64,000 bases of DNA, taken from positions 372,001 through 436,000 of the forward strand of contig NZ_JABBGK010000001.1 of NCBI RefSeq assembly GCF_012927355.1. The letters are read 5' to 3'. Both the position numbers and the translations under genes were made by a program. The notes beneath the pieces are model-generated. The model had not been told where the DNA came from. It made no database searches and worked only from the letters and a program-made list of their open reading frames with translations. Each line of letters starts with the position of its first letter. The stretch's first letter is position 1. This document shows positions 8,726 to 17,286 of the stretch, in pieces. The stretch is from Rhizobium terricola. GTDB lineage: Bacteria > Pseudomonadota > Alphaproteobacteria > Rhizobiales > Rhizobiaceae.

Positions 8726-8913
8726 CGTTCATTTTCCGTTCAAATCGTCTCCTAGAATAAAATCATACCAAGAAAGAGCGTCGTCTCTGCATGAAGCTCA
8801 ATCGCCCCATCAGTGTGACACCTTCGTGCGGAACACATGTGTAGCAAACGGATACCGCTAAGGTCTTCGAACCCTAGAGCTTTTCTTTGATCTTGAACGC
8901 AAAAATGAAAGCT

Positions 8914-8990
8914 TGGCGCACCCGACAGGATTCGAACCTGTGACCTTTGGAATCGGAATCCAACACTCTATCCAGCTGAGCTACGGGTGC
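8914..8990 (-). tRNA. tRNA-Arg (anticodon CCG)
   Basis: The minus strand reads a full cloverleaf of 77 nt: acceptor GCACCCG pairs with CGGGTGC, the D-arm contains AGCTCAGCTGGATAGAG, the anticodon stem TTGGA/TCCAA encloses the loop TTCCGAT with anticodon CCG, and the T-arm contains GGTTCGAATCC. The 3' CCA is encoded (8914-8916). Confidence 0.95.
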
Positions 8991-9347
8991 ATCCGGCGGC
9001 GCGTTCTGTGACTCGCCTGCGAGCTGTTCGGCGGTCATAGCGCAGACTTTGATCCGCATCAATGCGGAAAATGTGCAATCGGCGAGACTAGGCTTGCGGG
9101 CTGCTTTTGTCTGTCCGTCCGCGCATCAACGATCTGTGCGGACAGGCTCGGCGATGTCTCTTGTGCACCTGCGAAGGCAAGGTTGGAGTTTTCCGTGGGC
9201 GACGAGCGTCGAAATGGTCGACTTTCGTCGTTGTTGGTGCCCGGATCCCTTGTATGGCAGGGGCAATGGTATAATAGGATGCGCGAAATTCGGTGATTTC
9301 GCACTGCAAAACTAGAGGCGGCGCGCCGATTCGGGGGAAACGGAAAC
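8991..9347. other. Intergenic region between tRNA-Arg and the marR-type gene
   Basis: About 350 nt with no supported gene. It must hold the promoters for the tRNA (leftward) and for the MarR-type regulator (rightward), but I see no clear boxes. Confidence 0.4.
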
Positions 9348-9830
9348 ATGAACAGCCATAACATGCCGACGGACAGCATCGCGGAGCCGGCGGAGGCATC
9401 GGACGGCCTCGATCATTCGATGATCGAGGATGCGGTCGGCTATCGTCTGCGGCGGGCGCAGCTTTCGGTGTTCCAGGCGTTCAACGAGGCCTTTTCCTCC
9501 AAGGGGCTCAGGCCGACCGACTTTGCCGTGCTGCTGCTGCTCACCCGCAACCAGGGCGCCAAGCAGAGCGAAGTGGCCGAGGCGCTCGGCATCCAGCGCG
9601 CCAACTTCGTCGCCATCGTCGACGGCCTGGAGGCCAAGGGCTTCGTCGAGCGGCGAAAGTCCGAACTCGACCGTCGCGTCCAGTCGCTCCACATCACCGA
9701 TGCCGGACTGACCTATCTCAACGAACTGATGCCGATCTGGCAGGAACACGAGGAGCGGCTTCTTGCCCGCCTTGGCGGCCGTCAGGCTCGCGACCAGCTG
9801 ATTACGCTGCTCGACCGTCTCTACGACTGA
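9348..9830 (+). CDS. MarR family transcriptional regulator
   Basis: This 160-residue protein has the MarR layout: a dimerisation helix, then a winged helix-turn-helix (residues about 60-125) with the recognition segment QSEVAEALGIQRANFVAIVDGLEAKGFVERR and the wing sequence SELDRRVQSLHITDAG. MarR proteins are dimeric repressors that respond to phenolic ligands, oxidation or metals; the effector is unknown. A purine-rich sequence (GGGGGAAACGG) precedes the ATG. It converges on the J-domain-like gene with only 6 nt between the stop codons. Confidence 0.85.
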   Translation: MNSHNMPTDSIAEPAEASDGLDHSMIEDAVGYRLRRAQLSVFQAFNEAFSSKGLRPTDFAVLLLLTRNQGAKQSEVAEALGIQRANFVAIVDGLEAKGFVERRKSELDRRVQSLHITDAGLTYLNELMPIWQEHEERLLARLGGRQARDQLITLLDRLYD

Positions 9831-9836
9831 GCGCGG

Positions 9837-10274
9837 CTATCCGAGCCGCTTGAGGGCTTCGTCGATCAGCAGGTTGGCGATTTTCATGCGCGCGGTCGCC
9901 TTGTCGCGGAAATCCGCAGGATGACGGTCCGGGTGATTGTCGCGGGCAAAGGCGCGGCGCCTTTCGGCAAGGCTCTGCCGGTCGTCGCTTTCGGTGATGC
10001 CGAGGTCTTCAGCGATTTCCTCGATCGTCAGGCGCAGCAGATGGGTGGGGATCACCGGCGGTTCGTTCACCGCGGCGCGCTCGTCCGGCATCAGGGCGAG
10101 ATAGGCGTCCATGAGAGTGGCGGAGACCGGTGCTTGGTCGATGCTCTCCGCGACGAAGCCGGCGGAGAGGCCGGAGACCCGATAGACCGGCGGTCCGGGC
10201 TCCTCCACTTCATCCTCGGCCTCTTCGGCAAGACGCTCGACGACCGACTGAAAGATTGATTTCCCGAAAAGCAT
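9837..10274 (-). CDS. J-domain-like protein
   Basis: This 145-residue protein has an acidic N-terminal half (EEAEDEVEEPG) and a C-terminal segment with the DnaJ hallmark HPD (FARDNHPDRHPADF, about residues 113-126) flanked by two helices (SLAERRRAFA and RMKIANLLIDEALKRL). HPD is the residue triplet through which J proteins stimulate the ATPase of DnaK. No zinc finger or substrate-binding domain of full DnaJ is present, so it is a small accessory J protein or a diverged one. The start is an ATG at 10272-10274. It shares orientation with the transglutaminase operon, 123 nt downstream of it. Confidence 0.65.
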   Translation of the reverse strand: MLFGKSIFQSVVERLAEEAEDEVEEPGPPVYRVSGLSAGFVAESIDQAPVSATLMDAYLALMPDERAAVNEPPVIPTHLLRLTIEEIAEDLGITESDDRQSLAERRRAFARDNHPDRHPADFRDKATARMKIANLLIDEALKRLG

Positions 10275-10397
10275 CCGCCGCTCCGTGCATCGAGGGGCGA
10301 CAAGAGCACGGCAACGTGGTGCCGGGCTTGCGGGGCCCTATTCGTCCGGTCGGAGAGGGTAGCAGGCAGCAAGGGGTACCGGCCGGGGCCGACGTGG

Positions 10398-11222
10398 TCA
10401 ACTCTGGCTCTGCGACTGGCTCTGGCTGCGGGATTCGACCACCACGCTGACCCGGAGGTCCTCACCGGCGGCGCCGATCCGCATGCCGGAAACGGGGGCT
10501 GCGTCAGCATAGCAGAGGCCGGTCGCAATCCGCACGTAGCGCGCGTCGGGGCAGTGGTTGTTGGCCGCGTCGAAGCCGACCCAGCCGAGGCCGGGCAGGT
10601 GGACTTCGGCCCAGGCATGGCTTGCCGACTGCTCGACCGCGTCGTCCATCTTGAGATAGCCGGAGACGTAGCGGGCCGGGATCGCCATGGTCCGGGCGGC
10701 CGCGATCATCGCATGGGCATGGTCCTGGCAGACGCCGTGGCCGGCTTCCAGCGCCTGTTCGGCGGTGGTCTCGCTGTCGGTCTTGCCCGGGCGATAGGCG
10801 ATCGCCTTGTGGAGCGTCTCCATCAGGTCGTGCATGCGCGACAGCGGGTCCTCGCCGGAAAGGTCTTTCACGACGTCTCGGACGAGCTTGCCCGCGCGGG
10901 TCCGCGGCGTGTCGCGCAGGAAGAGCCAGAGCGGCGTGAAGCCGACATGCGGACCGTAGACGCCGGCGAGATCCTCGGTCACGACCTCGCCGCAGGCCTG
11001 GATGCAGACCTCGTGGCTTTCGCCTTCGGTCGAGACGAGGTGTATGTGATTGCCGAAATGGTCGTTGAAGCCGGCCTCGACGGTTGCCCCGTCGACCGTG
11101 ATGTTCCAGCTGACCACGTGCTGGCCGGGGCCGCTTCGCGGCGTCAGCCTCAGCCGCTGCAGCGAATAGAGGACCGGCGCCTCGTAGCGATAGTGGGTGG
11201 TATGGGTGATCTTCAGCCGCAT
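10398..11222 (-). CDS. Transglutaminase-like cysteine protease family protein
   Basis: From the ATG at 11220-11222 the product is 274 residues. Residues 1-80 are the bacterial transglutaminase-like N-terminal beta domain (MRLKITHTTHYRYEAPV). The papain-like core follows, with the catalytic Cys in GHGVCQDHAHAM, the His in SASHAWAEVHLPG and the Asp in GFDAANN. It is the third gene of the ATP-grasp / alpha-E / transglutaminase operon, starting 25 nt after the alpha-E stop. Iyer, Aravind and colleagues predicted that such sets make and cleave small peptides or modify proteins; to my knowledge the activity is not established. A longer frame upstream (to 11420) is just the shadow of the alpha-E gene. 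Confidence 0.85.
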   Translation of the reverse strand: MRLKITHTTHYRYEAPVLYSLQRLRLTPRSGPGQHVVSWNITVDGATVEAGFNDHFGNHIHLVSTEGESHEVCIQACGEVVTEDLAGVYGPHVGFTPLWLFLRDTPRTRAGKLVRDVVKDLSGEDPLSRMHDLMETLHKAIAYRPGKTDSETTAEQALEAGHGVCQDHAHAMIAAARTMAIPARYVSGYLKMDDAVEQSASHAWAEVHLPGLGWVGFDAANNHCPDARYVRIATGLCYADAAPVSGMRIGAAGEDLRVSVVVESRSQSQSQSQS

Positions 11223-11247
11223 GATCTTCTGTCCGTGCTCGCCCGCC

Positions 11248-12195
11248 TCAGCTGTAGAAGCGATAGCCCTCGGTGATTTCCTGGCCCAGCTTGTTGTTGC
11301 GGGCGATGAAGGTGTCGAGGAATTCGTGCAGTCCCTGGTCCATGATCTGGCCGACCGTGGTCGAATGCAGCGACTTCTGCACGGCTTCCGCCGTGTCGTG
11401 GGCCGCCAGCCGTTCGCCATAGTCCTTGGCGATGTAGCCGAGATTGCTGACGATCTTCTCGTAGGAATAGGCGAGCGAGCGCGGCATCTGGCCGTTGAGG
11501 ATCAGGAAGTCGGCGATGTTGGCGGCGCGGTATTCGCCGTCATACATCCAGCGGTAGGAGCGGTGCGCGGAGACCGAGCGCAGGATCGATTCCCACTGCA
11601 TGTTGTCGAGCGAGGAGCCGACATGGGTGATCGCCGGCAGCAGCACATAGTATTTCACGTCGAGGATGCGACTGGTGTTGTCGGCGCGCTCGATGAAGGT
11701 GCCGATGCGGGCGAAGTTGTAGATCTCGTTGCGGAGCATCGAGCCGTGGAAGGCGCCGCGGATCAGGGCGGCGCGGCGCTTGACCGTCTCGATCACCTCC
11801 GGCAGGTCGGCCGATTTCAGCTTGCGGGCGAGCATCTGCTTGAGCTCGATCCAGCATTCGTTGGTGGCTTCCCAGGTTTCCCGGGTGAGAGCGGTCCTCA
11901 CCATGCGGGCATTGTTGCGCGCCGATTCGATGCAGGACATCACACTCGACGGATTGGCGAGGTCGCGCAGCAGGAAGTCGATGGCGTCCGAGGCGGTCAC
12001 CTTGGAATGGGTTGCGAGAAACGGCTCGCGCACGTCGGCGCTCATCAGCACGGCGCCCCAGTCGTCGTCATTGGCGGCGCTGCGGGTCAGCTGCATGCGC
12101 AGTCCCGCATCGACGAGGCGGGCAATGTTTTCGGCCCGCTCGATGTAGCGGAACATCCAGTAGAGGCCGTTGGCAGTTCTTCCGAGCATGACCAT
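11248..12195 (-). CDS. Alpha-E domain protein (DUF403)
   Basis: This 315-residue protein starts MVMLGRTANGLYWMFRYIERAEN, the conserved opening of the alpha-E family, an all-helical domain found almost only next to circularly permuted ATP-grasp genes. The body is rich in Arg/Glu helices (SCIESARNNARMVR, GTFIERADNTSRILD). No catalytic residues are known for the family. It starts 3 nt after the ATP-grasp stop codon, so the two are translationally linked; the transglutaminase gene follows. Confidence 0.85.
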   Translation of the reverse strand: MVMLGRTANGLYWMFRYIERAENIARLVDAGLRMQLTRSAANDDDWGAVLMSADVREPFLATHSKVTASDAIDFLLRDLANPSSVMSCIESARNNARMVRTALTRETWEATNECWIELKQMLARKLKSADLPEVIETVKRRAALIRGAFHGSMLRNEIYNFARIGTFIERADNTSRILDVKYYVLLPAITHVGSSLDNMQWESILRSVSAHRSYRWMYDGEYRAANIADFLILNGQMPRSLAYSYEKIVSNLGYIAKDYGERLAAHDTAEAVQKSLHSTTVGQIMDQGLHEFLDTFIARNNKLGQEITEGYRFYS

Positions 12196-12198
12196 CCG

Positions 12199-13617
12199 TC
12201 AGTCCTCCAGTACCCATGTGTCCTTGGTGCCGCCACCCTGGCTGGAATTGACCACAAGCGAGCCCTGTTTCAGGGCGACGCGGGTCAGCCCGCCGGGGAT
12301 GATCTGCACCTTGTCGGAGACGAGGACGTAAGGGCGAAGGTCGACGTGGCGCGGCGCGATGCCCTTGTTGACCAGGATCGGCACGGTCGAGAGCGAGAGC
12401 GTCGGCTGGGCGATGTAGTTGTTCGGCCGGGCTTTCAGCTTTTCGGCGAAGGTGGCGCGCTCCTTCTTCGAGGCGGTCGGGCCGACCAGCATGCCGTAGC
12501 CGCCGGAACCGTGGACTTCCTTGACCACCAGTTCTTCCAGATGCTCCAGCACGTATTTCAGGCTGTCGGCCTCGGAACAGCGCCAGGTCGGCACGTTTTC
12601 GAGAAGCGCCTTGCGGCCGGTGTAGAATTCGACGATCTCTGGCATGTAGGAATAGATCGCCTTGTCGTCGGAAATGCCGGTGCCGGGGGCATTGGCGATG
12701 GTGATGTTGCCGGCGCGATAGACGTCCATGATGCCGGGCACGCCGAGGCAGCTGTCGGGGCGGAAGGTCAGCGGGTCGAGGAAGTCGTCGTCGACGCGGC
12801 GATACAGCACGTCGATCGCCTCGTAGCCGCGGGTGGTGCGCATCTTGACCTTGCCGTCGATGACGCGGAGGTCCGAACCCTCGACCAGTTCCACGCCCAT
12901 CATGTCGGCGAGGAAGGAGTGTTCGTAATAGGCGGAGTTGTAGATGCCGGGGGTCAGGACCGCGACGCGCGGCTTGCCCTTGCAGCCGGGAGGGGCGAGC
13001 GAGGCGAGCGACTGGCGCAGCAGATAGGGGTAGTCCTCGACGCGCTGCACCTTGTTGAGCTGGAACAGCTCCGGGAACATCTGCATCATGGTTTCCCGGT
13101 TTTCCAGCATGTAGCTGACGCCGGAGGGCGTGCGGGCATTGTCTTCCAGCACGTAGAACTGGTCTTCGCCGGTGCGCACGATGTCGGTGCCGACGATGTG
13201 GGTATAGACGCCGCCCGGTGGGCGAAAACCGATCATTTCCGGCAGGAAGGCGACGTTCTTCTCGATCAGTTCGCGCGGAATGCGGCCGGCCTTGATGATC
13301 TCCTGCTTGTGGTAGATGTCATCGAGGAAGGCGTTGAGCGCGAGAACGCGCTGTTCGATCCCCTGGGCGAGGCGGCGCCACTCCCGGCCGGAGATGATTC
13401 TCGGAATGATGTCGAAGGGAATGAGCTTTTCGGAGGAGTCCTCGTGGCCATAGACCGCGAAGGTGATGCCGGTCTTTCTGAAGATGTTTTCCGCGTCTCT
13501 GGACTTTGCAATCAGTCGGGCCGGATCCTGATGGGAGTACCAGTCGTGGTAGTTCTGGTAGGGCACGCGCGGACTGCTGTCCGCGTTCATCATTTCATCA
13601 AATGCCAACGGCGCCAT
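12199..13617 (-). CDS. Circularly permuted ATP-grasp protein (DUF404/DUF407 type)
   Basis: From the ATG at 13615-13617 the protein has 472 residues. The N-terminal part (MAPLAFDEMMNADSSPRVPY) and the segment GVYTHIVGTDIVRTGEDQFYVLEDNARTP, with its acidic Mg-binding EDN, mark the type 2 circularly permuted ATP-grasp family. Later, KEVHGSGGYGMLVGP is the nucleotide-binding glycine loop. Such enzymes are thought to form peptide-like amide bonds using ATP. A TTG at 13656 would add 13 residues, but the ATG fits family members better. First gene of a three-gene operon with alpha-E and transglutaminase genes. Confidence 0.85.
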   Translation of the reverse strand: MAPLAFDEMMNADSSPRVPYQNYHDWYSHQDPARLIAKSRDAENIFRKTGITFAVYGHEDSSEKLIPFDIIPRIISGREWRRLAQGIEQRVLALNAFLDDIYHKQEIIKAGRIPRELIEKNVAFLPEMIGFRPPGGVYTHIVGTDIVRTGEDQFYVLEDNARTPSGVSYMLENRETMMQMFPELFQLNKVQRVEDYPYLLRQSLASLAPPGCKGKPRVAVLTPGIYNSAYYEHSFLADMMGVELVEGSDLRVIDGKVKMRTTRGYEAIDVLYRRVDDDFLDPLTFRPDSCLGVPGIMDVYRAGNITIANAPGTGISDDKAIYSYMPEIVEFYTGRKALLENVPTWRCSEADSLKYVLEHLEELVVKEVHGSGGYGMLVGPTASKKERATFAEKLKARPNNYIAQPTLSLSTVPILVNKGIAPRHVDLRPYVLVSDKVQIIPGGLTRVALKQGSLVVNSSQGGGTKDTWVLED

Positions 13618-14006
13618 CCCCTGTTTTTTGCCATTTGAATACAATGCATTTACCAATGCAAGAAGCGTGCACGCCGCCGTGTGCAGATTTTCGACCCATC
13701 GATACAGCGCGAAAAAGCGGCAATAGCTCAGAAATACGGCATGTCTTCTTGGGGCGAGGCCGTCAGCCGCTGGTTCGGCGCGGCAGGTCTTGACGAATGT
13801 TTCCTCGCTGATGGCATCGGGTTCATTCAGGATGCCTAAAATTTAGACTTTCACTGCGATGAAAAAAATCTTCTCGCGCCACGGCTCAGCGGAATTGATC
13901 CTCGGTTGCAGGAAAAGTCCTTTGACGCGCGCTTTTGTCGCGACTAACGAGAGGCACCGGGCGGACGGCAGGTGTTCCGACAGCCTTGCTTATTGGGAAA
14001 ACCGTC
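13618..14006. other. Divergent intergenic region, no gene seen
   Basis: About 390 nt between the leftward ATP-grasp operon and the rightward EamA transporter. Overlapping open frames lack coding character. The part around 13838-13875 is AT-rich and could hold promoters. Confidence 0.4.
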
Positions 14007-14891
14007 ATGCTGCTCAATCGCCTTGCGCCCGCGCTTTTCGTCGTCCTGTGGTCAACGGGCTGGGTGGTCGCCAAGTATGCCGACCTCTTCGCCGATCCGC
14101 TGACCTTCCTGGTGCTCCGCTACAGCGTCGCGGTCGTGCTCTTCTACCTGGTCTGTCGTTTCAGCGGGGTCAGCTGGCCGAGAAGCCGCGAGGCTGTCAT
14201 CCATGCGGTGGTGTCCGGGATGTTCCTGCACGGCCTTTACCTCGGCATGGTGTGGTGGGCGATCGGGCAGGGCGTTCCCGCCGCGCTCTCGGGCATCATC
14301 GCCGGCCTGCAGCCGCTGATGACCGGCATCGCCGCGGCCTTCCTGATCGGCGAGGCCCTGTCGGGCACGCAGCGGTTCGGCTTGGTGCTCGGCTTTGCCG
14401 GCATCGCCATTGCCGTGTTGCCGAACGTGCTTGCCCTCGACGCCGGCGCGATCCCGCTCTACGCGGTGGCGATCAATGTGCTCGCCATGGCCTGCGTCAC
14501 CATCGGGACGATCTACCAGAAGCGTTTCCTCAAGGAGGGGGACCTGCGGGCTGTCGCGACGCTGCAATATGTCGGCGCGCTGATCGTCACCGTGCCGGCG
14601 GCCGTGGCGTTCGAGAACCTGCATGTGGAATGGGTCTTCGGCCTGTTCGCCGCGCTTGCGTGGTCCGTGCTCGGTATCTCGATGGGGGCGATCGCCCTGC
14701 TGCTCTACCTGATCCGGCGTGGCGACGTGTCGAAAGCGGCGTCGCTGATCTATCTCGTCCCGCCTCTCGCAGCCCTCGAGGCGGCGCTATTCTTCGGCGA
14801 AAAGCTGACGCTGTCGATGATCCTCGGAACTGCCGTGGTTGTGGTTGGTGTCTATCTGACGAACCGGAAGGCTGACCGAACATCACGGTAA
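14007..14891 (+). CDS. EamA/DMT family transporter
   Basis: From the ATG at 14007 (preceded by GGGAAAACC) the product is a 294-residue membrane protein with about ten hydrophobic helices in two EamA repeats: the first opens LAPALFVVLWSTGWVVAKY, the second around the AVATLQYVGALIVTVPAAV segment. Members of the drug/metabolite superfamily export amino acids, nucleobases or drugs across the inner membrane. The characteristic end of each repeat (FLIGEALSGTQRFGLVLGFAGI and FFGEKLTLSMILGTAVVVVGVYL) is clear. An upstream TTG start at 13935 adds a non-hydrophobic tail unlike the family. Substrate unknown. Confidence 0.85.
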   Translation: MLLNRLAPALFVVLWSTGWVVAKYADLFADPLTFLVLRYSVAVVLFYLVCRFSGVSWPRSREAVIHAVVSGMFLHGLYLGMVWWAIGQGVPAALSGIIAGLQPLMTGIAAAFLIGEALSGTQRFGLVLGFAGIAIAVLPNVLALDAGAIPLYAVAINVLAMACVTIGTIYQKRFLKEGDLRAVATLQYVGALIVTVPAAVAFENLHVEWVFGLFAALAWSVLGISMGAIALLLYLIRRGDVSKAASLIYLVPPLAALEAALFFGEKLTLSMILGTAVVVVGVYLTNRKADRTSR

Positions 14892-14959
14892 GGGGTGTCC
14901 GAGCGAAGGCATGATCCTGTCTTTCTCCGCCGACCGCCACGCAGACCGGCCAGCCAGAA

Positions 14960-15364
14960 CTAGTTGCTCTTCGAATTGGCGAAGAGGTTCATTTCGGCCT
15001 GGACGTCGAAGCGCTTTCGCGCTTCTTTGATCTGGGGGGCATCGCAGCCTTCCTTGGCAATGACGTCCGAAATCGCCTTGTCGATCCTCCGGTAGCGTTC
15101 GACGGCGGCCTTGTCGATCGTCTTCTCGGTCGCGTCCTTGGACATTTGCATCAGTTTTTTCGTGGCGAAAATTCGCACGGTATTCATGTTGGCAAGAAAC
15201 TTTGCTGCCTTTTGCTCATCCGGTTTCTCGCATCTTGATGCGACGGCGTTCGAGATCATGAACTGGTCGAAGATCTCAAGGATGTCGATCTTCGATTCTG
15301 CGGCCGCCGGCGATATCAGTCCGAGAACCACCAGGACAACGACGGGCAATGGCAAGCTTCTCAT
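14960..15364 (-). CDS. Secreted hypothetical protein
   Basis: From the ATG at 15362-15364 (ribosome site AGAGGT) this is a 134-residue protein with a signal peptide (MRSLPLPVVVLVVLGLISPAAA, cleavage near residue 22). The mature part is helical and charged and contains two Cys (SRCEKPDE and KEGCDAPQ) that may form a disulfide in the periplasm. A GTG at 15398 would add 12 residues before the signal sequence and is less likely. No family recognised. It is convergent with the EamA gene and lies downstream of the rhlE gene in the same orientation, but behind that gene's terminator. Confidence 0.6.
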   Translation of the reverse strand: MRSLPLPVVVLVVLGLISPAAAESKIDILEIFDQFMISNAVASRCEKPDEQKAAKFLANMNTVRIFATKKLMQMSKDATEKTIDKAAVERYRRIDKAISDVIAKEGCDAPQIKEARKRFDVQAEMNLFANSKSN

Positions 15365-15482
15365 CGCTGACCTCTTTCGCGGATGAATCGGTGTCTGCAC
15401 CCATAGGATGCGTTTCAGTGGCTAACACTAACCCGATCGCAGGGGCGAGTCACTTGAAGCCCGTCCCGACCTCCATCCGCAG

Positions 15483-15518
15483 AAAAAGAAGAAGGCGCGG
15501 CCGGGGCCGCGCCTTCTT
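15483..15518 (-). terminator. Rho-independent terminator downstream of the rhlE-type gene
   Basis: A 14-bp perfect stem (15489-15502 with 15505-15518; core AAGGCGCGGCC) has a minimal loop and, read on the minus strand, runs into CTTTTTCT. It ends transcription of the helicase gene. Confidence 0.85.
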
Positions 15519-15551
15519 GCATCGAACTGGACTGTGCGCGGGCCTGAAGGC

Positions 15552-16958
15552 TCAGGCTTCGCGGCGACGGTTGCTGCGCTGCTGGTTGCCGCCGGGGCGA
15601 CCCGAAGGCTTGCCGTGGGCGTTGGCCGGACGGCCTGCGCCGCCGTTGCCACCCTTGCGGTGGCCGGGCTTGCCTGCGGGACGACCTTCACCGGCCGGGC
15701 GGCCTTCGCCGTCATGCTTCTTGCGGCCGTCGGGACGGCCCTGGGCCTGGCCCTGATGGTTGCGGTTGTTGCCGCCACCGCCACCGCCGCCACGACGCTG
15801 CGGGCGGGCCGGGCGTGCGAGATTGGACGGGGCCTCGCCGGAGGCGACCGGGATGTCGATGCCCATCAGGCGTTCGACGTCGCGCAGGAGGCGGCCTTCG
15901 TCGGGACCGCAGAACGCGATCGCGATGCCGTCGCGGCCGGCGCGGGCGGTACGACCGATGCGGTGGACATAGGCGTCCGGCACTTCCGGGAGGTCGTAGT
16001 TGAAGACGTGGCTGACGGCCGGGATGTCGATGCCGCGGGCGGCGACGTCGGTGGCGATCAGCGTACGGATCTCGCCGTCACGGAAGCCCTTGAGCGCGCG
16101 CTCGCGCTGGCCCTGGCTCTTGTTGCCGTGAATGGAGGCGACGGAGAAGCCGGTGATGTCGAGATGCTTCATCAGCTTCTCGGCGCCGTGCTTGGTGCGC
16201 AGGAAGACGATCGAGCGGCCGTCCGGATTGTCGGTGAGGATCTTCTTCAGCATTTCCGTCTTGGCGTTCTGGCCGGCGACGAAGTGCACATACTGCTCGA
16301 CCTTGTCGGCGGCCTTGCCCGGAGGCGAGACTTCCACCTTGACCGGATCGGTCAGGAAGCTTGCAGCGAGATCGGCGATCGCCTTCGGCATGGTGGCCGA
16401 GAACAGCAGGGTCTGGCGCTTGGCCGGAACCATCTTCGAGATCTTGCGCAGGTCGTGGATGAAGCCGAGATCGAGCATCTGGTCGGCTTCGTCGAGCACC
16501 AGATAGGTGACGGCGCGCAGCGAAATCGCGTTACGGGCGATCAGGTCGAGCAGGCGGCCCGGGGTGGCGACGAGGATGTCGGTGCCCTTTTCGAGCTGCA
16601 GCTGCTGCTTGCCGATCGAGGCGCCGCCGACGACCTGGTTGACCCGGAGCGGGGTCTTCTTGATGAAGGCGCGCAGGTTGTCGCCGATCTGGTTCACCAG
16701 TTCGCGGGTCGGGGCGAGGATCAGGGTGCGGGTGGTGCGGTTGTCGGGACGCGTCGGGTTGGCGAGCAGCATCTCGATCAGCGGCAGGCCGAAGGCTGCC
16801 GTCTTGCCGGTGCCGGTCTGGGCAAGACCGATCAGGTCGCGGCCGGACAGCACAACCGGGATACCCTTCACCTGGATCGGGGTCGGGGTTTCGTAACCGA
16901 TGGCTGCAACGGTGGCGACAATGTTCTTGGACAGGCCAAGCTCATGAAAGTTGGTCAA
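15552..16958 (-). CDS. rhlE: DEAD-box ATP-dependent RNA helicase, RhlE type
   Basis: The 468-residue protein shows all helicase motifs in order: Q motif (PTPIQ), Walker A (AQTGTGKT), PTRELV, DEAD (VLDEADQMLD), SAT, and the second RecA domain with RSIVFLRTKHG, TDVAARGIDIP and HRIGRTARAG. After about residue 375 comes a low-complexity tail rich in Gly, Arg, Asn and Lys (with a run of glycines), typical of RhlE-like proteins that bind RNA with little specificity. The likely function is RNA duplex unwinding in ribosome assembly and in the cold. The start appears to be a TTG at 16956-16958 with AAAAGG eight bases before it. A leader of up to 320 nt precedes it. Confidence 0.9.
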   Translation of the reverse strand: MTNFHELGLSKNIVATVAAIGYETPTPIQVKGIPVVLSGRDLIGLAQTGTGKTAAFGLPLIEMLLANPTRPDNRTTRTLILAPTRELVNQIGDNLRAFIKKTPLRVNQVVGGASIGKQQLQLEKGTDILVATPGRLLDLIARNAISLRAVTYLVLDEADQMLDLGFIHDLRKISKMVPAKRQTLLFSATMPKAIADLAASFLTDPVKVEVSPPGKAADKVEQYVHFVAGQNAKTEMLKKILTDNPDGRSIVFLRTKHGAEKLMKHLDITGFSVASIHGNKSQGQRERALKGFRDGEIRTLIATDVAARGIDIPAVSHVFNYDLPEVPDAYVHRIGRTARAGRDGIAIAFCGPDEGRLLRDVERLMGIDIPVASGEAPSNLARPARPQRRGGGGGGGNNRNHQGQAQGRPDGRKKHDGEGRPAGEGRPAGKPGHRKGGNGGAGRPANAHGKPSGRPGGNQQRSNRRREA

Positions 16959-17286
16959 TTCTAATACCTTTTCGGGGCGCCACGCGGCATTGGGCCAAAT
17001 CGCGTCCTGCGATCTGCCTGCCTCGTAGCGTCAAGAACCCCGCGTGAATTGGGAACTTGTAAGTTGGAAAAAGCTTTCCAGCGCGTCGGCTGTGATAACA
17101 GCCATTTCTTCGTGCGCTTTGTATCCTTCTTCGCGTCATGTTCGATCGCGGGCACGCTCACGCGGCGTCCGGAAGGTGAAAGCTGACCTGCAGATGGGCC
17201 TTTCGCGCTGGAAAGTCAAGGAAATGTTTTTGCGTTGCGGCAATTGACGGTGTCGGGCGCCGCATTCGCCTTCCGTTCAGGACGGC
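16959..17286 (-). other. Long leader/intergenic region before the rhlE-type gene
   Basis: A stretch of 328 nt between two same-strand genes with no supported coding frame. It includes small inverted repeats, for example around 17062-17079 (TTGGAAA / TTTCCAG). A regulated 5' leader for the helicase is possible but not shown. Confidence 0.35.

Noticed and set aside
7379..8913. A prophage or integrative element at tRNA-Arg
   Set aside because: No integrase, excisionase or phage gene and no duplicated tRNA end is visible; only composition and position suggest transfer.
8874..9062. A 62-codon frame with a [12 protein letters not shown] sequence
   Set aside because: It is the translation of the tRNA-Arg gene, a common annotation artefact.
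11197..13638. An 813-codon frame on the plus strand
   Set aside because: It lies opposite the alpha-E and ATP-grasp genes, whose domains are clear. The predicted product has no family features.
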